Source: Halorhodospira halochloris
Lineage (GTDB): Bacteria > Pseudomonadota > Gammaproteobacteria > Nitrococcales > Halorhodospiraceae
DNA: 64,000 nt
Direction of reading: 5' to 3'
NCBI RefSeq assembly: GCF_002356555.2
Contig: NZ_AP017372.2
Span: 1,776,501 to 1,840,500 of the forward strand
Below the pieces are notes generated by a model that was not told the DNA's origin, made no database searches, and saw nothing but the letters and a program-made list of their open reading frames with translations. The position numbers and the translations under genes were made by a program. Shown here piece by piece: positions 1 through 10,656 of this stretch (within the stretch, counting starts at the first letter, position 1; each line of letters begins with the position of its first letter).

Positions 1-18
1 ATAGAGGTGCGTCACTCA

Positions 19-204
19 ATGGATGAGCAGTTGACCACTTGGGGGGAGCTCTGCCAAGCCGCTGAACGCGACCTAGGCGACACCCCGGCGGATGCCCCGG
101 TAGAGCGGCTTTTGTCCGCAGCATCGGTACTTAGCAGCGGCGCCCGCACCGAAACTGAACAGCCAGCGTGCTGCAGCCCCGAGGGAATGTGTGGCTGTCG
201 CTAA
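19..204 (+). CDS. small hypothetical protein with Cys-rich C-terminus
   Basis: I do not recognise this protein of about 61 residues. I prefer the ATG at 19 because a GAGGTG ribosome-binding site ends nine bases before it; a GTG at 7 is also possible. The product is acidic and polar, then ends in a cysteine-rich tail (CCSPEGMCGCR) that could bind metal. Its stop overlaps the next start (TAATG at 202-206), so it appears translationally coupled to the DUF1007 and NicO metal-transport genes downstream. A role in metal handling is inferred from that context only. The gene lies at the window edge, so further operon members may lie upstream. Confidence 0.5.
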   Translation: MDEQLTTWGELCQAAERDLGDTPADAPVERLLSAASVLSSGARTETEQPACCSPEGMCGCR

Positions 205-869
205 TGAGCCGCCCAGGGATGAGCAGGATTAGAGCGCTAATCATCGCACTAGGGGTTTGGCTGCTCGGCGGGCTGAGCACAACAAGCGCTCACCCGCACT
301 CCTGGATTGATCTACGGGTCATCGTGAAATTCAATGAAAATGGCGAAATAACGGCCCTAGAACAGCGCTGGCTGATGGATCCTTTTGCCAGCGCACTCTG
401 GCTTGATGGCATGGACAGAGACATGCCTGAGGCGGCGCGCGAGGAGAAGCTCGATCAAGCTGCCGCAGAGGCTCTGGAGAGGGTATCCAGGCACGACTAT
501 TTCACTAAAGTTAAGCACGGCGACGAAGAGATCCCTCACGCCAAAGCCAGGAACCCTAAACTTGAATCCGACCAGCGGCAACGTTTGCAGCTCCAATTCG
601 AACTCGTCCTAGAAGAGCCAGTAGACCCCGGTAAGGCACCGTTACGTTACGCCGTATATGACCCGACCTATTACATCGAGATTCTTCATGCCGAGTCCGA
701 TTCGATTAGGCTGCAAGGCGGTGGACTGCACTGCGATCTGCATATCGACTCGCCCTCCCCCGATCCCCAGAAGGTAGCCTACGCTGCATCTTTAGGAGTT
801 GATGTGCAGCCTGATAGAGACCTCGGCCAACACTTCGCAGAGTGGGCAGAGATATCATGCGCGCAGTGA
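204..869 (+). CDS. DUF1007 family secreted protein
   Basis: This is a DUF1007-family protein of about 221 residues. It has an N-terminal signal peptide (hydrophobic LIIALGVWLLGGLSTTSA) followed directly by the mature N-terminus AHPHSWID, which is typical of the family. The conserved YDPTYYIEI motif occurs near residue 150. DUF1007 proteins commonly sit next to NicO/RcnA nickel-cobalt exporters and are thought to act with them in the periplasm; the exact role is not established. I chose the ATG at 204 because it overlaps the previous stop. It overlaps the following transporter gene by 13 bp, which indicates one operon. Confidence 0.8.
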   Translation: MSRPGMSRIRALIIALGVWLLGGLSTTSAHPHSWIDLRVIVKFNENGEITALEQRWLMDPFASALWLDGMDRDMPEAAREEKLDQAAAEALERVSRHDYFTKVKHGDEEIPHAKARNPKLESDQRQRLQLQFELVLEEPVDPGKAPLRYAVYDPTYYIEILHAESDSIRLQGGGLHCDLHIDSPSPDPQKVAYAASLGVDVQPDRDLGQHFAEWAEISCAQ

Positions 870-1870
870 TACTTGCCATCCTGCTCCTGCCGGCACTTGC
901 TTGGGCCTCGCCCTTGTTTGAAGAGAGGCCAACCCAATCACCTGATGATGATGCTGCTAGCGAGCAGCGGGAGCAGGACGCTGCGCCACGCCCTGACCAA
1001 TCATCAGGCCAGCAACTGATCTCCTGGATAATTGTTCAGCAGCGCAAGCTCCACCGCCAGCTGGCTGAGGGGATTGAGCAGTTGCGCGACGCACCGACTG
1101 CAGCTGCGGCCGCCACACTTATCCTGACCAGTTTCCTGTATGGCGTTTTCCATGCCGTCGGACCTGGGCACGGCAAAGCGGTGATAACCACTTACCTGTT
1201 AACTCACCGTCAGCACCTGCGCCGCGGGATTGCGATGTCTTTCTTGGCCGCCCTGTTTCAAGGGTTAACCGCTATAGTTGCGGTAGGCCTAGTCCTATTC
1301 GTAGCCGGCCGAGCTGCAGGGGACGCCCTTGGCCAGACAGCCACGCTGGAGCAGGTGAGCTTTGCCCTCTTAACCTTGCTGGGGCTATGGCTAAGCGGCC
1401 GGGCGCTGCGCTCGCTCTGGCACCTGCGCGGGAAATCGACCGCAGATAAATCCCGTTCCACACCGGCCTGCTGTTCGGGCCATAACCACCACATTGACCC
1501 GCACTCAGCCGCTGTAACCGGCAACCGAGCAACTATGGCAGCAACCGTGCTTGCAGTAGGTGCAAGGCCGTGTGCTGGAGCTATATTAGTGCTGGTGGTG
1601 GGCCAATTAATGGGCATCTGGGCCGCCGGGGTGGCTGCTGTGATTGCTATGTCGGTGGGTACCGGTCTTACTGTCGCGGTGCTCGCCTCATTGGCCGTAT
1701 TGGCCAGACAGTGGGTTAGTAGCTACGCTAAAGAGAGCAGCGCGAAGGTTGCAGTTATCGCCCACGGATTTGCTCTGGCAGGAGGACTGCTTATCCTCGG
1801 TCTAGGTCTAATCCTGCTAACCGGTAGTTTCACTATACCCGCGCCACAGCATCCGCTAGGGAATTTCTAA
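857..1870 (+). CDS. NicO/RcnA-family nickel-cobalt transporter
   Basis: This is an inner-membrane metal exporter of the NicO/RcnA family, about 337 residues long. After a signal-like N-terminus and a polar, acidic segment come several membrane helices. The family signature HAVGPGHGKAV lies near residue 95. A His/Cys-rich cytoplasmic loop (CCSGHNHHIDPH) lies near residue 205, and a second signature, GARPCAGA, near residue 235. These residues are the expected metal path. The start at 857 lies inside the DUF1007 gene, so the two are translationally coupled. The substrate is probably Ni or Co, but the sequence does not settle which. Confidence 0.85.
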   Translation: MRAVILAILLLPALAWASPLFEERPTQSPDDDAASEQREQDAAPRPDQSSGQQLISWIIVQQRKLHRQLAEGIEQLRDAPTAAAAATLILTSFLYGVFHAVGPGHGKAVITTYLLTHRQHLRRGIAMSFLAALFQGLTAIVAVGLVLFVAGRAAGDALGQTATLEQVSFALLTLLGLWLSGRALRSLWHLRGKSTADKSRSTPACCSGHNHHIDPHSAAVTGNRATMAATVLAVGARPCAGAILVLVVGQLMGIWAAGVAAVIAMSVGTGLTVAVLASLAVLARQWVSSYAKESSAKVAVIAHGFALAGGLLILGLGLILLTGSFTIPAPQHPLGNF

Positions 1871-1935
1871 AACTGCCTCAGTCACAACTATCCAACAGCC
1901 CGTTGAAGTCGCATATACAAAACAAGGGAGGAACG

Positions 1936-3195
1936 ATGTCTGCTGACCTCGCCACCGGCCGGCAAAAACTCGCCTGGGCCCGTGCTCACATGCCCGTCCA
2001 CAACGCCTTACGCGAGCGCCTCAGCAAAGAGCGCCCCCTAGCTGGCGAGTGCATTGCCGTCTGCTCGCACATCGAAGCTAAGACCGGGGTGCTTCTAGAG
2101 ACCTTGGCCAGGGCAGGGGCAAGTGTTGTATTTACCGGCAGTGAGCCTGGCTCCAGTCAAGATGATGTGGTTGCCGCCTTGAACGAGCAGGATGGCATAA
2201 CTGGTTACGCCGAGCGCGGCATTAGTGAGGAGCGCCTCGCCGAACTGCATAGCCAAGCCCTTGTCCACGCCCCGACAATGATCCTCGATGACGCCGCGGA
2301 ATTGACCGCCCGCATGGTCAACGAACGGCCCGATCTGCTCAGTGGTGTAAAAGGGGTCTGTGAGCAGACTACAACCGGGGTACAGCGAATTCAGGCAATG
2401 CTCGGCGACGGCGCCCTCTCCTTCCCAGCTTACGCGGTCAACCACACACCGATGAAGCACGAATTCGATAACATCCACGGCACCGGCGAATCGGCACTGA
2501 CCAATCTACTGCTTACCACTAACCTGCTGTTAGCCGGCAAGCAGGTGGTGGTAGCCGGCTATGGCGACTGCGGAGTGGGGGTTGCGCACAAGGCGCGCGC
2601 GCTCGGCGCTCAAGTCACCATCACCGAGATTGAACCCCGTGCCGCTCTGCGCGCCCACATGAACGGCTTTGCCGTACTCCCGATGCTCGAGGCTGCAGCG
2701 ATAGGTGATTTTTTTATCACTGTTACCGGCAACCGCGACGTCATCCGCCGCGAACACATTGAAAGGATGCAAGATGGCGCCATTCTAGCCAACGCCGGTC
2801 ACTTTAATGTCGAGATCAATTCCGCCGATTTGGCCGATCTAGCCGTGGCAAGGCGTCAAGCGCGCCCCGGCATAGAGGCGTTTGAGCTGGCCGATGGGCG
2901 GCAGATCAACCTGGTTTGTGAGGGCCGTCTGGTCAACCTTGCCGCCCCAACAGCGATGGGCCACCCCGCAGAGGTAATGGATCAGACCTTTGCCATGCAA
3001 CTGATGGCAGCACTCCACCTGTTTACCAACCACTCCAGCCTGAAGCCGGGGGTGCATCCGGTACCTGATGACGTCGATCGACAGGTCGCTGAGATCAAGC
3101 TCGAAACGCTCGGCATCCAGACCGATCAGCTAACCACTGAACAGCAGCGTTTCCTCGACTCATGGCGTGCCAGTGACCTGCTCGACCCCGACTGA
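1936..3195 (+). CDS. ahcY: S-adenosyl-L-homocysteine hydrolase
   Basis: AhcY cleaves S-adenosylhomocysteine to adenosine and homocysteine and so recycles the by-product of methyltransferases, including those of bacteriochlorophyll and corrinoid synthesis. The protein has about 419 residues, the length of the short bacterial/archaeal type. Visible signatures are CSHIEAKTGV near the N-terminus, EQTTTGV, the NAD-binding VVVAGYGDCGVGVA, and the C-terminal MGHPAEVMDQTF. The start at 1936 follows a GGGAGG ribosome-binding site; an in-frame start at 1903 has none. I see no SAH riboswitch in the short leader. The gene converges with the DUF2452 gene. Confidence 0.93.
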   Translation: MSADLATGRQKLAWARAHMPVHNALRERLSKERPLAGECIAVCSHIEAKTGVLLETLARAGASVVFTGSEPGSSQDDVVAALNEQDGITGYAERGISEERLAELHSQALVHAPTMILDDAAELTARMVNERPDLLSGVKGVCEQTTTGVQRIQAMLGDGALSFPAYAVNHTPMKHEFDNIHGTGESALTNLLLTTNLLLAGKQVVVAGYGDCGVGVAHKARALGAQVTITEIEPRAALRAHMNGFAVLPMLEAAAIGDFFITVTGNRDVIRREHIERMQDGAILANAGHFNVEINSADLADLAVARRQARPGIEAFELADGRQINLVCEGRLVNLAAPTAMGHPAEVMDQTFAMQLMAALHLFTNHSSLKPGVHPVPDDVDRQVAEIKLETLGIQTDQLTTEQQRFLDSWRASDLLDPD

Positions 3196-3212
3196 CAGGG
3201 GGGAGCGGGGGC

Positions 3213-3704
3213 TCACTCACCGCGGTAATCAGCGATCAGCCGGTTAACCATCTCGCGGGTTTCACTCGGCTGATCAACTTGCTCAAGCGGAGTCCACGAG
3301 TAGTCCGGTTCTAAGCGGTATGAGCCCTTATAGGCGTGCGGCGGACCATCGCGCCAGTCTTCCGGCGCCAGCATAGAAAAGTAGAGCTCGCCGTCATCGC
3401 GCTCATAGAGATGATAGACGCTACCCGGGCGACGCTGAAAGTTGCACTTCGCCCGGTGCAGATCCATGTCGCGCTGGCTCTCCTCTAGGACCTCGCGGGC
3501 CTGCTCCTGCAAGGCGCGGATCTGATCGGCTATAACCGATAGCTTGGCGCTGGTGCGATTATTAACCGCCTGGTCAGCCTCCTGGATCTCGCGCGCAGTA
3601 TCGACTAGATCAATCGGCGCAGACAGGCGGCTGACCGGATAGGGTGAACTTCTATCTGGACCTTGGTGGCGGTCGGGATTGTCGTCGCGTTTATATTCTG
3701 CCAT
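3213..3704 (-). CDS. DUF2452 domain-containing protein
   Basis: This is a 163-residue cytoplasmic protein matching the DUF2452 family, whose function is unknown. A polar N-terminus is followed by a helical, probably coiled-coil segment (residues 40-80). The family signature then follows (HRAKCNFQRRPGSVYHLYER) with a compact tail containing MLAPEDW. No catalytic motif is evident. It converges on ahcY with an 18-base gap and stands alone on its strand. The family assignment rests on the HRAxCNF...PGxxYHLY signature. Confidence 0.75.
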   Translation of the reverse strand: MAEYKRDDNPDRHQGPDRSSPYPVSRLSAPIDLVDTAREIQEADQAVNNRTSAKLSVIADQIRALQEQAREVLEESQRDMDLHRAKCNFQRRPGSVYHLYERDDGELYFSMLAPEDWRDGPPHAYKGSYRLEPDYSWTPLEQVDQPSETREMVNRLIADYRGE

Positions 3705-3799
3705 AGACCGGGATTCTACGAATTATGGCCGAGCGTGGCAACATTCACTCGCAATATGTACGGCGCGTATCGCGTCTCGATAAATTCCCCCTGGGGCAT

Positions 3800-3913
3800 C
3801 CCTGGGGCATTAGTGGACCTGGAGTTGAGGACGCCGTAAATCCATCCTTGGGGGCTTCATGGCGCCATCCCTGGCGCCAAGACCTCAACTCCAGGCCCGC
3901 TAATGCCCCAGGG
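3800..3913 (+). repeat. foldback element, copy 1
   Basis: Arms 3800-3830 and 3883-3913 are complementary at 29 of 31 positions. They flank the family core in forward orientation (acgccgtaaatccatcc... to ...ggcgccaaga). The arm sequence (CCCTGGGGCATTAG) differs from most other copies but is matched on both sides. It lies between the divergently oriented 5' end of the DUF2452 gene and the 3' end of the ligase gene. Confidence 0.9.
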
Positions 3914-3948
3914 TAATTTTGCCAGGTCTCCTGCAGCCTTAATCAATC

Positions 3949-6672
3949 CTAATCGCCGCTCGAGCTCCCCTCGCCAAGCTCTAAAACCCTCTCCCGCAAG
4001 GCGTTGGCAATCCGCTGTTCGCGAGTATCGCCCTCACCCTCCTCCTCCAAGGTGTGCGGCATCACCGGTGCCCCAAAGCGAATACGTAATTTACCGGGTC
4101 GCGGCCAGCGCCGTCCGATGGGCATGGCTTGCTCCGTGCCCTCTATCCAGACCGGTACCACCGGCACTGGGTGGGCCTGGAGAAGCAACCCAACACCAGG
4201 TTGGAATTGCAGCACCTCATTGCTCGGAGCACGCCGCCCCTCAGGGAACCAGACCAGGCCATAGCCGCGCTGCAGCGCTGCAGCGCCCAAAGCCAAACTG
4301 GTCCGCGCACCAGCTCGCGGGTCAACCGGCAGAACCTGGGTACTGCGGCTAAAGTAACGCACCCCAGCATTCTTAAATAAAATGCCGGTAAAACCACCCC
4401 AGTAGATTCGCTCTAGGCGGGCATACGGCAAAGTCGAACCCAAAGCCGGGGAATCCATGATGCTACGGTGGTTAGGCGCCAACAGCACCGGATCAAAGAG
4501 CGGTATCTGATCAACGCCCTCAACCTCCAATGGGCAGTACCAGCGGAAGAACAGCCGATCGACACCCAAAATGACACGACCAACCAGACGCTCGGAGAGT
4601 GTGCGTGAACTCAACCAGCGCTTATGTTCATCGGTAAGCGCATCATCCGGATTAGCCAACTGCTCGACAAGTGGTAACGCCCCATCATCTTCGTCACTAC
4701 CGGCCTCGGCGGCATCCGCGGCTTCGCGCAGCAGATCACGCACCGTCTGCACCCGGGAGATTACCTCCTCGCCAATAATTACCCCGCCCTGCTCACGCAA
4801 CTCCAGAGTCAAGTCAACCCAACCTAGCGAATCTATCCCCAAGTCGAGTCGCAAATCGGTATCAGGGGTTAAGCGCACCGCGCTAAAGCGCTTCGCTAAC
4901 ACATCCCAAACCCGCCGAGCAGGGGTGATCTGCAGCAGCTGCTGATCCTCAACTGCCATGCTTTCGATAGCTACCGGTTGCTGCTCCTGCTTGACCTCGC
5001 CACTTTCTATCCGTTCGTAAAGCTCGCGCAGCTTGTGGCGGCGCATCTTACCCAAGCGTGTGCGCGGCAACGGATCGGGGCTAATCCGATAATCGCTGAT
5101 TTGATGGTGGCTCGGCAACTGCTCCTTTCGCTCCTGCAACGCCTCATTGACCTGCTGACGCGCAGTGCCACTATCCATACCGCGCAAGGCCTCGGGGTCA
5201 GCAAAGAGCACAGCCACCAATCTGCCATTTTGCTCCAGGACACCGGCATCACGAATCGCCTGCGCTGAACAGAGGACCTTCTCAACCCGCTCCGGATCGA
5301 TATTCTCCCCGCCGCCGAGGACGATCATCTCCGAGGCCCGCCCCTCCAGATGCAAGTAGCCCTCATCATCGAACCAGCCCAGATCGCCAGTGCGGTAGAA
5401 ACCGTCCTTAGTGAAGGCCTTATCCGTCTTCTCCGGTAAGTTGTGATAGCCGATAAAGACGTTCGGACCGCGCGCCTGGACCTCCCCTAGCCCGGGTCGA
5501 GCATCTTCCGCTTGCTCATCCTGACCCTCGAGCTCGCCGATCCGCAACTCAACCCCGGGTAGCGGCAAACCGGCACTGTCGAGCTTGGCTTGCCCAGGGG
5601 GATTGTAGGCCAATATCGGCGAGGTCTCGGTCAAGCCGTAACCGGTCGCCACCTCCCAGCCCAAGCTGCGCAAGCTCTCACCCAGCTCAGGGTCAAGCGG
5701 GGCGCCACCCGATACCACCATCCTCACCGACGGTGCCATACGCTTTTGCAAGCCCCGGAATAAGTATTTCCCAATCCGCCAACCGAAACGCTCGCGGGCG
5801 TAGCGCGAAGTGCTCTGCATCGCAGCAAAAATCTTCTGCGCCCGCGCCCCGCGCTCAGCAACACGAGTCTGGATCGCGCTATTGAGCGCCTCGTAGAGCC
5901 GTGGCACGCCGAGGATGATACTCGCATCCCCCTCTTTTAAGGCGCGCACTATCTGCGGCCCGAGAACGGAATATGGCAGCACGATAGTCGCCCCCAGGGT
6001 TAAGGGTGTGAACAGACCTATCGAGAAGGGGTAGACGTGATGGTAGGGCAACGGCACAAAGACCCGATCATCGCGAAAGGCGATTTGCTGCGAGATCAGC
6101 GCCGTTAAATTAGCGGCTATATTGCCGTGGGTCAGCAAAACCCCCTTCGGTGCCCCAGTGGTGCCAGAGGTGTAGAAAAGAGTTGCCAAGTCATCGGCGT
6201 GGACTTGCGCCGGGGCCGGCTTATTGGCGCGCCGCCAGGCATGCCAACTGTTACTTCCTTGCGGCTCAGCGTCCAACCGAATAGCCTTAGGCGGATTCTG
6301 CAAGTCGAGTTGCGCTAAGCGCTGCGCCGGCTCCCCGGCGGTAAAGACATAGCGCACGCCGCTATCGCTGATAGCATGGGCAAGCTCGGCACTCGGCATC
6401 TGGGTGTCATAAGGCGTTACTATGGCGCCCGCCTCAATTATGCCTAAACAGGCTACTATCCACTCGGCGGTGTTGGGTGCTAACAACCCTACCGGGTCGC
6501 CCTTTTCCACCCCATTCGCTGCCAGCCCGGCGCCTAGCTCACGGGCCGCCTGGGCTAGCTCAGCGTAATTCCAAGTAACCAAGCTCTCGCGAGTGAGCAT
6601 GCGCACCGCATCGCGATCGCCTTCCTGTTCAAGCCGGCGGACCAGATCTTGCAGTGTATTTAGCTGTGCCAC
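3949..6672 (-). CDS. acyl-AMP ligase / acyl carrier / acyltransferase fusion protein
   Basis: This is a three-domain protein of about 907 residues. Residues 1-560 form an AMP-dependent acyl-CoA/acyl-ACP synthetase, with the P-loop-like motif YTSGTTGAPKG near residue 175 and TGYGLTETSP near 345. A phosphopantetheine carrier domain follows, with the attachment motif DLGIDSLGW near residue 610. The C-terminal 220 residues are a PlsC-type glycerolipid acyltransferase with NHRSIMD and FPEGRR. The expected role is to activate a fatty acid, load it on the built-in carrier and transfer it to a lysolipid. The open frame extends to 6687, but GGAGG at 6681-6685 points to GTG at 6675 or 6672 as the start. 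It is divergent from the DUF3683 gene. Confidence 0.85.
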   Translation of the reverse strand: MAQLNTLQDLVRRLEQEGDRDAVRMLTRESLVTWNYAELAQAARELGAGLAANGVEKGDPVGLLAPNTAEWIVACLGIIEAGAIVTPYDTQMPSAELAHAISDSGVRYVFTAGEPAQRLAQLDLQNPPKAIRLDAEPQGSNSWHAWRRANKPAPAQVHADDLATLFYTSGTTGAPKGVLLTHGNIAANLTALISQQIAFRDDRVFVPLPYHHVYPFSIGLFTPLTLGATIVLPYSVLGPQIVRALKEGDASIILGVPRLYEALNSAIQTRVAERGARAQKIFAAMQSTSRYARERFGWRIGKYLFRGLQKRMAPSVRMVVSGGAPLDPELGESLRSLGWEVATGYGLTETSPILAYNPPGQAKLDSAGLPLPGVELRIGELEGQDEQAEDARPGLGEVQARGPNVFIGYHNLPEKTDKAFTKDGFYRTGDLGWFDDEGYLHLEGRASEMIVLGGGENIDPERVEKVLCSAQAIRDAGVLEQNGRLVAVLFADPEALRGMDSGTARQQVNEALQERKEQLPSHHQISDYRISPDPLPRTRLGKMRRHKLRELYERIESGEVKQEQQPVAIESMAVEDQQLLQITPARRVWDVLAKRFSAVRLTPDTDLRLDLGIDSLGWVDLTLELREQGGVIIGEEVISRVQTVRDLLREAADAAEAGSDEDDGALPLVEQLANPDDALTDEHKRWLSSRTLSERLVGRVILGVDRLFFRWYCPLEVEGVDQIPLFDPVLLAPNHRSIMDSPALGSTLPYARLERIYWGGFTGILFKNAGVRYFSRSTQVLPVDPRAGARTSLALGAAALQRGYGLVWFPEGRRAPSNEVLQFQPGVGLLLQAHPVPVVPVWIEGTEQAMPIGRRWPRPGKLRIRFGAPVMPHTLEEEGEGDTREQRIANALRERVLELGEGSSSGD

Positions 6673-6762
6673 CACATCAACCTCCACTGCTGAGCTGACG
6701 GTCGAGTCAGCGTCGCTTTCCTGTTAGTATGTAGCGATTCCTTAAGCAACCACTCATAGAGC

Positions 6763-9700
6763 ATGGCTGATAGCGTAGACACTCCACGTATACGAGAAAT
6801 TCCATATAACTATACCTCTTTCTCTGATCGCGAGATCGTCTCCCGGTTTCTCGGCGCTGAGACCTGGGAGCTCCTCAATGAGCTGCGCGGCGAGCGGCGC
6901 ACCGGCATATCTGCGCGCATGCTCTTCGAGGTGCTCGGCGATCTCTGGGTCGTCTCGCGTAACCCCTACATCCAAGACGACCTGATCACTACGCCGAAGC
7001 GTCTTCGCGCTTTGGCCAGCTCTATGCACCATCGCATCGACGAGATTATCGCCCGTGCCGATGGGAACGAAAAGGCATTGCGCCTGGCCGAAAAGGCCCG
7101 TACTGCTGTTAACGAGTTCACCGCACACTACCAGCAAGTAAAACGCCGACGCCAGCGTATACGCAGCCGTCTAGGCAGATATGCCCGCCGCGACAATATA
7201 TGCTTCGACGGCTTATCGCGCGTCTCCCACGCCACAGATGCTACCGACTGGCGGGTGGAGATACCCTTTGTCGTTCTCACCCCGGACAGTGAGGAAGAGA
7301 TAGCCCCGCTGGTCGCCACTTGTATTGAGGAGGGGTTGACAGTCATCCCGCGCGGCGGCGGCACCGGCTATACCGGGGGAGCGGTACCGCTCGACTCAAA
7401 CTCAGCGGTCCTTAACACCGAGAAGCTCGATCATATCTCGGCGGTGGAGCGAGTGGAACTACCCGGCGTAGAGCAGCCGGTAACTACGGTCCAGGTCGGG
7501 GCTGGGGCAGTTACCCGCCGGGTCAGCGAACGTGCTGAAGAGTCAGGCTTGGTCTTTGCAGTCGACCCTACTTCGCAAGAGGCGTCGACTATCGGCGGCA
7601 ACATATCCATGAACGCCGGCGGCAAAAAGGCCGTGCTGTGGGGGACCACGCTCGATAACGTCGCCTCCTACCGCATGGTAACTGCTGAGGCGAAGTGGAT
7701 TGAGGTCGAGCGCATCAATCACAACCTGGGCAAGCTCGACGAGCAAGATCAGGTTGAGTTCCGTATCACCCACTACGACACCGATGGCAAGACTCAGCTA
7801 GGCGAGCCCGAAACCCTGACTTTCGCGGGCTCATCTTTTCGCAAGACCGGGCTCGGCAAGGACGTAACCGACAAGCACTTAGGCGGTCTGCCTGGAGTGC
7901 AAAAAGAAGGCTGCGATGGGTTAATAACCTCGGCACGCTTCGTCCTCCACCGTATGCCGAGCCATATGCGCACCGTCTGTCTGGAGTTTTACGGCACCGA
8001 TCTACACCAAGCAGTGCCAGCGATTACCGAGATCCGCGATGACCTTATCGCTGATCAGCAAGTCGCCCTAGCCGGCTTGGAACACCTCGACGAGCGCTAC
8101 ATTCAGGCCGTCGATTACAGCCCCAAGGCCAACCGCCGCGAACAGCCGAAGATGCTGCTGCTCGCCGATCTCGCTGGTGACGATCCAGATGCCGTGGCCG
8201 CCGCCGCCGACCGGGCCGTCGAGATGGCCCGCAAGCGTGACGGCGAAGGCTTCATAGCCGTCTCTCCGGAAGCGCGCCGGCGCTTCTGGTCGGAGCGCTC
8301 GCGTACTGCAGCGATCGCCGCCCATACCAACGCCTTCAAGATCAATGAGGACGTGGTAATCCCCCTGGAGAGGCTAGCTGAGTACACCGAGGGGATTGAG
8401 CGGATCAACATAGAGCACTCGATCCGCAACAAACTGGCCATGATCGATAAGATCATCGACTATCTTGACGGTCCCATGCCGGAGATCCGTGAGGCCCCCG
8501 ACTTCGAAGAGAGCGAGGAAGGCGAACGGATTATAGCTGACAAGAAAGAATCGGCTAACGCTCATTTGCGCAAGGTTCGTGAGCGGTGGCAAAACCTGCT
8601 CGACGCCATGGATGAACCGGCGACGGAGCGCGAAGATCTGCTCGACGATAAGGCACGCGCTGACCTGCGTGATGGCGACAGGATTCTCGATCTGCTGTTG
8701 CGCCGTAGCCTGCGCGTCTCCTTCCGCGAGGAAGCGGAGCGCCCCATCGATGAAACCTTTAACGGCCGTGACCTGCAGCCAGTCCGGGCACGTTTTGCCA
8801 AGATCCATGATCGGGTACTGCGTAGCCGCCTGTTCGTGGCCCTGCACATGCACGCCGGTGACGGCAACGTCCATACCAACATCCCGGTCAACTCCAACGA
8901 CTACGCGATGATGCGCGAGGCAGAGGGGATCGTCGACCGGATAATGGATCTGGCTGTCTCGTTAGGCGGGGCCATCACCGGCGAACACGGCGTCGGTCTG
9001 ACCAAGATCCAGTACCTTGACCCGCAGCAGGTCGAGCGTTTTGCTGAGTACAACGAGCGAGTAGACCCCGAGGGTCGTTTTAACCGTGGCAAGTTGCTGC
9101 CTGGCTCCGGTTTGGATAGAGCCTATACGCCGTCGCTTCGCCTAGTAGAGCAGGAAGCTCTGATCCTTGAGGAGAGCGAGCTCGGTGACCTCAACTTCCA
9201 GATCAAGGACTGCCTGCGCTGTGGCAAGTGCAAGCCTAAGTGCAATACCCATGTGCCCGGAGCCAACCTGCTCTATTCGCCGCGTAACAAGATACTCGCC
9301 GCCGGCCTATTGATTGAGGCCTTCCTCTATGAGGAGCAGACGCGACGTGGGCTATCGCTGCGCCATTTCGAGTCGATGAACGACATCGCAGACCATTGCA
9401 CCATCTGTCATAAGTGTCTTCAGCCCTGCCCGGTAAACATCGACTTTGGTGACGTTACCATTCGTCTGCGTCAGATCCTTGAAGAGCGCGGTAAACGGCG
9501 CAAACGTCTAGCCGCAAAGTTGTCGCTGAAGTTCCTTAACACCCAAGACCCGCGGCTAGTCAAGGCTATGCGGCTGGGCCTAGCCCGCTTTGGCTTCGCT
9601 GCCCAAGCCAAGGTCTCCCATTGGCTGCGGCGCCTGGGGGTATTACCGATAACTCGCCGCCCCAGCGCAACTACCGGCACCTCAAATACGGTTACCCAGG

Positions 9701-10620
9701 CCATAAACTTCGTTGACAAGCCGATGCCCGAGAACCTTCCCCCGCAGACAATGCGCGGGCTTATCGGCGCCGAAGAGAGTGATCAGATCCCCATAATCCG
9801 CGACCCGGAACTATCCCAGGCCGATGCCGAAACGGTCTTCTACTTCCCGGGTTGTGGCTCGGAGCGCCTGTTTAGCGACGTCGCCCTTGCCACCCTGGCC
9901 ATGCTCCATCACTCCGGAGCGGAAGCAGTATTGCCCCCCGGCTATTTATGCTGTGGCTTTCCGCAGAACGCTGGCGGATCGGTCTCCCGCAGTCAGGCGA
10001 TCAGCACCGCCAACCGAGTCCTGATGCACCGGGTAGCTACTACCCTTAACTACCTCGATATTGAGAAAGTGGTGGTCTCCTGCGGCACCTGCATGGACCA
10101 GCTGCAGAAGTACGAACTACAAAAGATATTCCCCGGGAGTCGTCTGCTTGACATCCATGAGTATCTCGCCGAGAAGGGGTACGCGCTTGACGGCAGTCAA
10201 CAGGTCGAATACCTCTACCACGATCCCTGCCATACCCCCATGCGCACCTATAAGCCTACAGCGACGGCAGCAAAACTCATGGGTCGGCAGGTCACGCTCT
10301 CGGATCGCTGTTGCGGCGAGGCTGGCTCATTTGCCACGGCCAGGCCGGACATAGCTGCGCAGGTACGCTTCCGCAAGGAGGCCGAGATTCGCCAGGCCGT
10401 AAGGCAAAACCAAGGTCAAGACAAGGCCGAGCCGGGCAGCATGCGCATGCTGACATCCTGTCCGGCGTGCGTGCAGGGACTGTCAAGATACCGTGATGAA
10501 ACGGGAATCGAGACGGATTATATTTTGATCGAACTCATCGAAAACCTGCTCGGCGATAACTGGCAACAGGAGTTCTTGACCAGACTCCAGCAGGGCAGCT
10601 TGCATAAGGTTATTCTGTGA
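6763..10620 (+). CDS. DUF3683-type FAD-linked oxidase with Fe-S and CCG domains
   Basis: This very long flavoprotein (1285 residues) combines GlcD-like and GlcF-like parts in one chain. In order it has an N-terminal DUF3683 region, a PCMH-type FAD-binding domain ([15 protein letters not shown] near residue 200) and an FAD-linked oxidase C-terminal domain ([23 protein letters not shown]). A pair of 4Fe-4S motifs follows ([12 protein letters not shown] near 817, [12 protein letters not shown] near 880). Two CCG domains close the protein (CCGFPQ near 1063, CCGEAGSF near 1183). The family resembles D-lactate/glycolate dehydrogenases that pass electrons to quinone. The substrate cannot be read from the sequence. 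Confidence 0.9.
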   Translation: MADSVDTPRIREIPYNYTSFSDREIVSRFLGAETWELLNELRGERRTGISARMLFEVLGDLWVVSRNPYIQDDLITTPKRLRALASSMHHRIDEIIARADGNEKALRLAEKARTAVNEFTAHYQQVKRRRQRIRSRLGRYARRDNICFDGLSRVSHATDATDWRVEIPFVVLTPDSEEEIAPLVATCIEEGLTVIPRGGGTGYTGGAVPLDSNSAVLNTEKLDHISAVERVELPGVEQPVTTVQVGAGAVTRRVSERAEESGLVFAVDPTSQEASTIGGNISMNAGGKKAVLWGTTLDNVASYRMVTAEAKWIEVERINHNLGKLDEQDQVEFRITHYDTDGKTQLGEPETLTFAGSSFRKTGLGKDVTDKHLGGLPGVQKEGCDGLITSARFVLHRMPSHMRTVCLEFYGTDLHQAVPAITEIRDDLIADQQVALAGLEHLDERYIQAVDYSPKANRREQPKMLLLADLAGDDPDAVAAAADRAVEMARKRDGEGFIAVSPEARRRFWSERSRTAAIAAHTNAFKINEDVVIPLERLAEYTEGIERINIEHSIRNKLAMIDKIIDYLDGPMPEIREAPDFEESEEGERIIADKKESANAHLRKVRERWQNLLDAMDEPATEREDLLDDKARADLRDGDRILDLLLRRSLRVSFREEAERPIDETFNGRDLQPVRARFAKIHDRVLRSRLFVALHMHAGDGNVHTNIPVNSNDYAMMREAEGIVDRIMDLAVSLGGAITGEHGVGLTKIQYLDPQQVERFAEYNERVDPEGRFNRGKLLPGSGLDRAYTPSLRLVEQEALILEESELGDLNFQIKDCLRCGKCKPKCNTHVPGANLLYSPRNKILAAGLLIEAFLYEEQTRRGLSLRHFESMNDIADHCTICHKCLQPCPVNIDFGDVTIRLRQILEERGKRRKRLAAKLSLKFLNTQDPRLVKAMRLGLARFGFAAQAKVSHWLRRLGVLPITRRPSATTGTSNTVTQAINFVDKPMPENLPPQTMRGLIGAEESDQIPIIRDPELSQADAETVFYFPGCGSERLFSDVALATLAMLHHSGAEAVLPPGYLCCGFPQNAGGSVSRSQAISTANRVLMHRVATTLNYLDIEKVVVSCGTCMDQLQKYELQKIFPGSRLLDIHEYLAEKGYALDGSQQVEYLYHDPCHTPMRTYKPTATAAKLMGRQVTLSDRCCGEAGSFATARPDIAAQVRFRKEAEIRQAVRQNQGQDKAEPGSMRMLTSCPACVQGLSRYRDETGIETDYILIELIENLLGDNWQQEFLTRLQQGSLHKVIL

Positions 10621-10656
10621 CTTTGCAGTCAACCCTATGAGTCCTGCGGAGATTCT

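Noticed and set aside
1871-1935. SAH riboswitch before ahcY
   Set aside because: The leader is only 65 bases after the previous stop and I could not lay out the expected conserved stems.
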